A stretch of 64,000 bases of DNA from Bacteroidales bacterium (GTDB lineage: Bacteria; Bacteroidota; Bacteroidia; Bacteroidales; P3), in contig JAFSPS010000014.1 of assembly GCA_017451385.1 (NCBI GenBank), forward strand, positions 20,288-84,287, given 5' to 3'. Position numbers and translations under genes: made by a program. This document shows, piece by piece, positions 58,674 through 64,000 of this stretch; positions within the stretch are counted from its first letter, which is position 1; every line of letters begins with the position of its first letter. The notes under the pieces are model-generated. The model was not told the origin of the DNA, did no database searches, and saw nothing but the letters and a program-made list of their open reading frames with translations.

Positions 58674-59315
58674 ATGGCAATACGAAACATCATCTTTGAC
58701 TTTGGTGGTGTCATCCACAACATACGCTACGAGAATATGGGCGAAGCACTCGTTCGTCTGGGTGCGCAGGGCATGGAGTCCTTCTACACCAAAGGCGGTC
58801 AGACCCACGAGATGGACCTCTTCGAGAAAGGGATGCTCTCGCCAGCCGAATATCGCGACTACTTGCGGCAAACCACTGGTCTACCACTGAGCGACCAGCA
58901 GGCCGACGACGTAGTGAACGCCGTGCTGCTTGACGTGCCACGCGAACGCGTAGCTCTGCTGCTGGCATTACGCAAAAAATATCGCCTCTTTCTCTTCAGC
59001 AACACCAACCAGATTAACTACGACTGCTTCACGCAGCGTCTGCATGACAAATATGGCTTCGACATCTTCACCGAATGTTTCGAGCGAGCCTATTTCTCTC
59101 AGCTAATGCACACACGCAAACCATCGGCAGAAGGCTTCCGCACCATCATGGCGAAAAACAACCTCCTGCCCGACGAAACACTGTTCATCGACGACATAGC
59201 CGCCAACGCCGAAGGGGCACGTCAGGCAGGACTCCATGCCCACCATCTGACAGAACCCGACATAGCAGACCTCTTCGACCAAGGGTTCAACCTATTGCCA
59301 GGCAAAGACCGATAA
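58674..59315 (+). CDS. HAD-superfamily hydrolase
   Basis: 213 residues. Motif I is IIFDFGGV, the DxGG variant seen in HAD-IA enzymes such as YihX-type phosphatases; motif II is LFLFSNTN; motif III is the Lys in MHTRKPSAEGF; motif IV is LFIDDIAANAEGA. It should hydrolyse small sugar phosphates in the cytoplasm; the substrate is unknown. It converges on the oxidoreductase gene with an eight-base gap. Confidence 0.88.
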   Translation: MAIRNIIFDFGGVIHNIRYENMGEALVRLGAQGMESFYTKGGQTHEMDLFEKGMLSPAEYRDYLRQTTGLPLSDQQADDVVNAVLLDVPRERVALLLALRKKYRLFLFSNTNQINYDCFTQRLHDKYGFDIFTECFERAYFSQLMHTRKPSAEGFRTIMAKNNLLPDETLFIDDIAANAEGARQAGLHAHHLTEPDIADLFDQGFNLLPGKDR

Positions 59316-59323
59316 AGCAGCAT

Positions 59324-60328
59324 TTATTTGCTTATCCTCAATATCGTCTTGCCTTTTGAACCGCCAGAGGCAATCTTCTTTAGAGCCTGATTGACTTCGT
59401 CCAAAGCGAACACTTCATCGATGGAGGCGGGGATGCGCTTTTCGTCAAACAGACGCGACACCTGCTGTAGTCCCTTTCCGTCCTCGTACACGAAAATGAA
59501 ATGATAGTGCTGCTGATTTCGGGCTGCCATGTTGTCGTATTTCATGCCTGCAAGCTGAAAGAGCATACGTTTCCAAAAAGCCATGCGCATCCTCTTTGCA
59601 AATTCGCCATTGGGCAATCCTCTGAGCGACACAAGGTGCCCCCCACGCTTCAAGATGCCAAACTCCTTTTGCAACTCGCGCTCACCAAGCGTGTCAATGA
59701 CGCCATCAACATCATGCAGCGTCTCGGCATAGTCCTCTGTCTTATAATCAATAAAACGGTCAACCCCCAAGCTGATGACTCGCTCGCGCTGACTGGCACC
59801 GCCATTGGTTATGACATTCAGCCCCTGACTCTTAGCAATAGGAATAGCCATTGCGCCAAAACTACCCGTACCTCCCGAGATGAAAACCGTATCTCCAGCT
59901 TTGAGATGCAGCAGCTCGAGCGCTTGCAGAGCAGTGAGTGCTGTAAGTGGCACTGCGGTGGCTTCCTCGTCAGAAAGATAGTCGGGCACCTTGGCAATGG
60001 CATCGCTGCTGACGGATAAATACTCAGCAAAAGCTCCGATGCGTTTCAGCGGCAAACGACCATACACACGGTCGCCGACAGAGAATCCGCGGACGCCATC
60101 GCCCATCTTCTCTATAGTCCCGCAGAACTCATTGCCCATGACGAGTGGCATAGCGTAAGGGACTATGAGCTTCACTTCGCCACGAACAATCATGTTGTCG
60201 AGCGGATTGACGCCTGCTGTGTGCACCTTGACGAGTACTTCATCTTTCTCAATCTTAGGCACTGGGACTTCCATTATGATCAGGTCACATCCCTGCTTGG
60301 CATACTTGTTTAATACGGCTACCTTCAT
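59324..60328 (-). CDS. Zinc-independent alcohol dehydrogenase/quinone oxidoreductase (MDR family)
   Basis: 334 residues. GroES-like N-terminal part with GVNPLDNMIVRGEV and VMGNEFCGTIEKMGDGV, then the Rossmann domain with GDTVFISGGTGSFGAMAIPI (GGTGSFG cofactor loop). Zinc-binding Cys clusters of classic alcohol dehydrogenases are absent, so it belongs with the NADPH-quinone oxidoreductase/enoyl reductase branch. It is the last gene of a minus-strand run with two thioesterases and an aldo/keto reductase, which may work on the same lipid or aldehyde compounds. Confidence 0.88.
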   Translation of the reverse strand: MKVAVLNKYAKQGCDLIIMEVPVPKIEKDEVLVKVHTAGVNPLDNMIVRGEVKLIVPYAMPLVMGNEFCGTIEKMGDGVRGFSVGDRVYGRLPLKRIGAFAEYLSVSSDAIAKVPDYLSDEEATAVPLTALTALQALELLHLKAGDTVFISGGTGSFGAMAIPIAKSQGLNVITNGGASQRERVISLGVDRFIDYKTEDYAETLHDVDGVIDTLGERELQKEFGILKRGGHLVSLRGLPNGEFAKRMRMAFWKRMLFQLAGMKYDNMAARNQQHYHFIFVYEDGKGLQQVSRLFDEKRIPASIDEVFALDEVNQALKKIASGGSKGKTILRISK

Positions 60329-60385
60329 GATGATTTCTTTTTGTTTATCTCTTATTTAGAATTACAAGTATAGATAATAATATTT

Positions 60386-61177
60386 TCATAAATCCCTATT
60401 CAGGTCTTCGCTGACCTCTCGAGTTTCAGGCTGTGGATGCCATCTGCTCAGCAGCTCGCAGACCACCACTCCCGCCGAATTCGTAAGCCAGTGAAGGTAG
60501 CTACCCTCATCCATGTGCGACATGTGGCATGTTAGGGTGTCGTCAAGATAGGTCTCATGCAGCCAGTGAACGACAAGCGACGTCAATGTCTGTGATGAGA
60601 GCACCGCATCGGGCATGGTCAGCAGGGCAATACTGACATAGCTACGGTTGCTGACGTGGAAATTGAAGTCGAGGTCAAGTCGCGTGGCGCGATGCTCCAT
60701 CTGCATATCTACCGTCTGTGCTTGGGGGAAGCGGATTTTCTTATGGCTACCCGCCATCAGGTCGGGCACCACCGTCAGCCTGTCGGCAAGAAAATCAGTC
60801 GTTTCCAGTCGCTTGGTGTCGAGGTTGAGGATGTTCCATTGACTTGTTCCGGAGGCTATCAGCTGCTCGTTATCTTTTCGTACAATACGGAAGTCGCAGT
60901 AGATGCGGAGCGACGACAGTTCGCTCACCCAAAGCTCCACGACGAAGTCCTCCGACCAGAAAGTGACCACCGGCTGGATGTCCATACGCACCTCCGTGAT
61001 GACCCACATCTGGTGCTGTTTGACAATGTCGAAAGCTGCAACGTGGTGGATAGTCATCATCCGCGCAAAACTATCTTGGAAGTACATCAACATGGCATTA
61101 GGGGTAAGCCTATATAAGGGTGTGATGTCGGATGCCGTTGAAGTGTAGGTATGTCTGTATTTTCCTTCTGCGTACAT
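60386..61177 (-). CDS. Acyl-ACP thioesterase (FatA/FatB-like)
   Basis: 263 residues, starting MYAEGKYRHTYTSTASDITP. A double hotdog fold: the first half has LTPNAMLMYFQDSFARMMTI and MWVITEVRMDIQPVVTFW, and the second half has FNFHVSNRSYVSIALLTM (the catalytic Asn of the NxHVNN-type site), as in PF01643. It releases fatty acids from acyl carrier protein in the cytoplasm. It lies 79 bases downstream of the aldo/keto reductase gene and 57 bases upstream of the MDR gene on the same strand. Confidence 0.85.
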   Translation of the reverse strand: MYAEGKYRHTYTSTASDITPLYRLTPNAMLMYFQDSFARMMTIHHVAAFDIVKQHQMWVITEVRMDIQPVVTFWSEDFVVELWVSELSSLRIYCDFRIVRKDNEQLIASGTSQWNILNLDTKRLETTDFLADRLTVVPDLMAGSHKKIRFPQAQTVDMQMEHRATRLDLDFNFHVSNRSYVSIALLTMPDAVLSSQTLTSLVVHWLHETYLDDTLTCHMSHMDEGSYLHWLTNSAGVVVCELLSRWHPQPETREVSEDLNRDL

Positions 61178-61256
61178 AGTTATTTTCTTTTAGGGTTTGC
61201 CTCTTGAAAGACGCTATTCGTTTTAATCAGCTTTATCTTTTTTTCCCATTCACATT

Positions 61257-62081
61257 CTATATTTCGTACCTCAGCACATCCGACGGCCAGCCCGTTACGT
61301 TCCTGCCCGTATCAAGCAAACGGATTTCACGGATGTCGTCATCACTAAGCGTGAAGTCGAAGAGGCTGATATTCTCCTGCATACGTTCCTTGTGTGTAGT
61401 CTTGGGGATAATGATAATACCATTCTGAATCAGGAACTTTAAGGCAATCTGCGCCGAACTCTTGCCATATTTCTCGCCAATTCGGCGGAGGACAGAACTT
61501 CTAACAATACCGCTCCTACCTTCTGCCAGCGGACTCCATGCTTCAAGAACCGTGCCATACGGTTTCATGTATTCCAGCATCTCACGTTGCTGAAAGAGCA
61601 CATGACATTCGCATTGATTCACGACAGGCATCACCTCGGCATCATCCACAATCTTGGGCAACGTATTAGGATAGAAATTCGATACACCGATGGCTTTGAA
61701 CACACCTTGATGATAGAGCTCTTCGAGCGTATGCCACATAACAGTAGGATTTCCAACGGGCCAGTGAATCAGCATCAAATCGACATAGTCAAGCCCCAGC
61801 TGCGTCATGGAATGGTCAACCGTGCGCAGTGTCTCTTCCCTCGTATAGCAGGCATCGCATATCTTTGTTGTAATGAATAGTTCTTCACGAGCAACACCAC
61901 AAGCCATAACGGCATCACCCACGCCTCTCTCATTGTAATACATGGCTGCAGTGTCAATGCTCCTATAGCCTACCGCTATGGCCTCTTCAACAACCCTTTG
62001 GGTTTCCCTCTCGGAGATATTATAGACACCCAGCCCAACCATCGGCATCTTCAGGCCGTTATTCAGAACCTTGTATTCCAT
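61257..62081 (-). CDS. Aldo/keto reductase (2,5-diketo-gluconate reductase type)
   Basis: 274 residues. RSIDTAAMYYNERGVGDAVM contains the catalytic Asp and Tyr, FITTKICDA the Lys and DLMLIHWPVGN the His; IIIPKTTHKERMQENI is the NADPH-binding segment. Cytoplasmic; it reduces carbonyl groups of sugars or aldehydes. It starts one base after the stop of the hotdog thioesterase gene, so the two are translated in series. Confidence 0.93.
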   Translation of the reverse strand: MEYKVLNNGLKMPMVGLGVYNISERETQRVVEEAIAVGYRSIDTAAMYYNERGVGDAVMACGVAREELFITTKICDACYTREETLRTVDHSMTQLGLDYVDLMLIHWPVGNPTVMWHTLEELYHQGVFKAIGVSNFYPNTLPKIVDDAEVMPVVNQCECHVLFQQREMLEYMKPYGTVLEAWSPLAEGRSGIVRSSVLRRIGEKYGKSSAQIALKFLIQNGIIIIPKTTHKERMQENISLFDFTLSDDDIREIRLLDTGRNVTGWPSDVLRYEI

Positions 62082-62082
62082 A

Positions 62083-62457
62083 TTAAACGAGTTTCGACAT
62101 GAATTTGTCTCTATCTACAACGAATCTCAGGTGCGTCCCCTCACCAAGAAGCATATCGCCAGAATAGGCAGACACCTTAAACTCTATCCTTTTGCCATCC
62201 ACCTTCGTCACTTCAGCCTCTGCTCTGACTATGTCACCAACCCTCGAAGGTTTGATATGCGATGTTTCAATATGACCTCCCACGGTAGTACACCCTGCCG
62301 GCAGTTCATCCCTTACGGCAAGCATGGCGGCATTCTCCATCAATGCTATCATCATAGGAGTTGCAAGAACAGGCATATCGCCAGACCCTACCTTAACGGC
62401 AGTTAGCTCCTCAGTAACCGTACATTCACTTGTATGTTTCAGCCCTACACTTACCAT
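62083..62457 (-). CDS. Hotdog thioesterase, FlK-like
   Basis: 124 residues. LATPMMIALMENAAMLAVRD with GHIETSHIKPSRVGDIVRAE is the pattern of the fluoroacetyl-CoA thioesterase FlK family, in which Thr, Glu and His of these segments form the active site. Members are general small acyl-CoA thioesterases, and no fluorinated substrate should be assumed. It is the first gene of the minus-strand run 62457-59324, directly abutting the aldo/keto reductase gene. Confidence 0.85.
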   Translation of the reverse strand: MVSVGLKHTSECTVTEELTAVKVGSGDMPVLATPMMIALMENAAMLAVRDELPAGCTTVGGHIETSHIKPSRVGDIVRAEAEVTKVDGKRIEFKVSAYSGDMLLGEGTHLRFVVDRDKFMSKLV

Positions 62458-62896
62458 CTCTCTATTTTTTATATCTTTACATCCTTTTATTTATCAACAC
62501 ATTCAATCTCCCCCGTTTTTTTGTACTCGCTACAAATTTACTGTTTTTCCACAAACTATCAGCACCACCTGCCAATAATCTTACACTATTTAACGTCATT
62601 TCCCATTCTTCGTTTTCCGTATCGTCATAAGAGAGCCTCTCACTGTCATCAACCCAACAAAAACGTTATGAAAAGGATAGTAAGGTCTCATAGAGTAAAA
62701 CAACGACGCTCCCATCTACCCCATCACGTCAACATGCCTCAGCATAGTTCAAAGCCACAAGCATGCAAACAGGTCAGAAACTGCCTACAATACAGCCAAA
62801 AAGCCGATTACTTAACCTTAAAAAGTAAGTGTGTCCAAGCCAAACAACAGCGTTTTTTTTCAAAAAAAGAACCTATCATTACGCAATGTTACATTA
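62458..62896. other. Gene-free stretch before the broken restriction locus
   Basis: A frame of 188 codons crosses this region on the plus strand but has unusual composition (His, Gln, Tyr, Cys rich), no recognisable motif and overlap with neighbours, so I do not call it. An A-rich tract lies at 62858-62870. No hairpin or repeat of note. Confidence 0.3.
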
Positions 62897-63439
62897 TCAT
62901 ATTGACAAAATATAATGAGATACTTTATCAGCGAACTGCACATAGTCGTTATAAACGACTGCACTACCAAAGCGTCCGTAATTGTTGCTTGACAAAGTGA
63001 CAGAAATATTCTGCAATGATTGGTAATGATTGATGTATTCTTGTCTATCGTTTGGAGCAGAAATCATTTCTGGCAAATGAATAACATAGAGAAGTGTTTT
63101 TGTAGGTGTATGAATAGATGTTTCAATGTTGTCTTCCGACAAACGCAAATATTTCTGTACGTTATGCAGAGTAAAATATTCCCATTTGTCGAACTTCCCG
63201 TTCTGTTTATAGTATGGGAGTTTCTCTGGTATTATGAATATTTGGAAATACGGTACGTTAGAGCATCTGATATTGGCAGTCTCACCAAGCATATTCTCAA
63301 AATAATTGTTCGAGTTCTGCGAATAGTTCTGCATAACGAACTTCACACCAATACCCGCAACCACTTCGTGATTCTGTGTGATTGTAATATCAACTTTCTT
63401 ATCAATATAACGACCTTCAGACACAACTCTCGAACGCAT
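62897..63439 (-). pseudogene. Restriction endonuclease fragment (PD-(D/E)XK-like)
   Basis: 180 codons open on the minus strand. YIDKKVDITITQNHEVVAGI followed by GVKFVMQNYSQNSNNYFENM looks like the D...xxK core and following helix of type II restriction endonucleases, where KF..nNY..N.ml.GE.anIR is usual. The N-terminal part is missing: upstream, the sequence continues as a methyltransferase fragment in another frame. The frame's first ATG at 63439 lies inside that overlap. Probably the 3' part of a degraded endonuclease gene, not a working enzyme. Confidence 0.6.
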
Positions 63440-63696
63440 TTGTCTCGTTCTCCGTAGTCTATCTCCACACCATGAATAAAAGTCTGTAAATGACGCTTTA
63501 GGTCGTTGCCCTTATACACATCACAGTATCGGGTGACAATCTCGCGTAGAAAAGCCCAATCGCCACAACTATTGTCAATAACATGTTTGCCAATTATTGA
63601 CGCACCTTTGTAGCCTCCAAAATCGAGTATCTGCCTAACAAGCCAGTCAGGCGTATATACTCTGCCATAATGTTTAACACTGAATGACTCTTTCAA
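63343..63696 (-). pseudogene. N-terminal fragment of an adenine-type DNA methyltransferase
   Basis: 117 codons starting MKESFSVKHYGRVYTPDWLV. VYTP and then motif I DNSCGDWAFL (residues 41-50; usually DNSCGDGAFL) and HGVEID (75-80, motif II) are the start of an N6-adenine methyltransferase of a restriction system. The catalytic NPPY motif is never reached: after about residue 85 the frame runs into endonuclease DNA read out of phase. A deletion has fused the 5' end of the methylase gene to the 3' part of the endonuclease gene. Trp in place of Gly in motif I is a further sign of decay. Confidence 0.6.
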
Positions 63697-64000
63697 TTTC
63701 TTACCTTGTTAATTATTAGTTATCCAATATAGACAATATCATGGTTTATTGACCACAATTACAGATTCAGAGAATTATTGTCGTCAAATCCATTTTTGGG
63801 AGAAACCTCATGTTTGTAACTAACAAAATCATAATTTGCTGATAATACATTATTTTTTGCCTTTTCTACGTTATTTATTGTGAGTTACGGTAGTAATACC
63901 AACCATCGAATGGCTTATATTTTGTGCAAAAACGCCTGCTACTATATTATAGGTCAATAAAATGCAAGACAATTACTAACAGCCTACTAAAAAAGACACA
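63697..64000. other. AT-rich gene-free end of window
   Basis: No open frame of note on either strand, and no strong hairpin. It should contain the upstream region of the former methyltransferase gene. Confidence 0.4.

Noticed and set aside
62434-63000. 188-codon plus-strand frame
   Set aside because: Composition is unlike local proteins, it has no motif, and it overlaps the endonuclease fragment in antisense.

Overview
The window looks like a chromosomal segment from a Bacteroidota bacterium, most likely order Bacteroidales. The reasons are: promoters of the Bacteroides type (a -7 box of the form TAnnTTTG, often TACCTTTG, sometimes with TTTG about 19-20 bases upstream); secreted proteins ending in type IX secretion (T9SS) sorting domains; a DUF4831-type lipoprotein; lipoproteins and AT-rich leaders without Shine-Dalgarno motifs; and dispersed intergenic repeats. 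I cannot place it below order level from the sequence alone.

Layout. 0-1.6 kb: a LytTR-only DNA-binding protein followed by a membrane-anchored phosphodiester-glycosidase-like protein. 1.8-7.5 kb: an AT-rich island with a promoter, a long-hairpin RNA candidate and five tightly packed genes: a four-TM protein, a P-loop GTPase-like protein, two single-TM proteins with cytoplasmic coiled coils, and a lipoprotein with a retropepsin-type DTG motif. I recognise no described system with this combination, and it is the best candidate for an undescribed system here. 7.7-23 kb: a flavodoxin-like reductase, a giant adhesin, an outer-membrane barrel, secA, a sodium:solute symporter, tRNA-Asp, rsgA and a degenerate GH2 protein. 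23.4-33.3 kb: two more giant adhesins. 33.4-46 kb: a redox operon (aldo/keto reductase, NTF2-like protein, flavodoxin), purM, a fourth giant adhesin, RNase Z, a leucine-rich-repeat remnant, a DUF4831 lipoprotein, a second symporter, a YD-like secreted protein and era. 46-51 kb: a YhfC-type membrane protease, a YfhO protein and an AAA-ATPase/PD-(D/E)XK protein. 51.3-58.4 kb: surface-glycan genes, namely GT2, SGNH, MBOAT, then divergently a TagD-like cytidylyltransferase, an asparagine-synthase-like amidotransferase and a CDP-glycerol-type glycerophosphotransferase. 58.6-62.5 kb: a HAD phosphatase and a minus-strand run of two thioesterases, an aldo/keto reductase and a quinone-type oxidoreductase. 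The right end holds a broken restriction-modification locus.

How the parts fit. The four giant proteins share a repeat of about 50 residues with two cysteines (consensus CDSYxW...GCDSxxxLxL) and are paralogous adhesins. Two end in a type A sorting domain and two in a type B (gliding-motility-associated) domain, so export by a T9SS encoded elsewhere is expected. The glycan genes probably decorate surface polysaccharide with O-acyl and phospho-alditol groups. The AT-rich five-gene cluster has the layout of a trans-envelope signalling or stress system: GTPase inside, three membrane-spanning proteins, and a protease-like lipoprotein outside.
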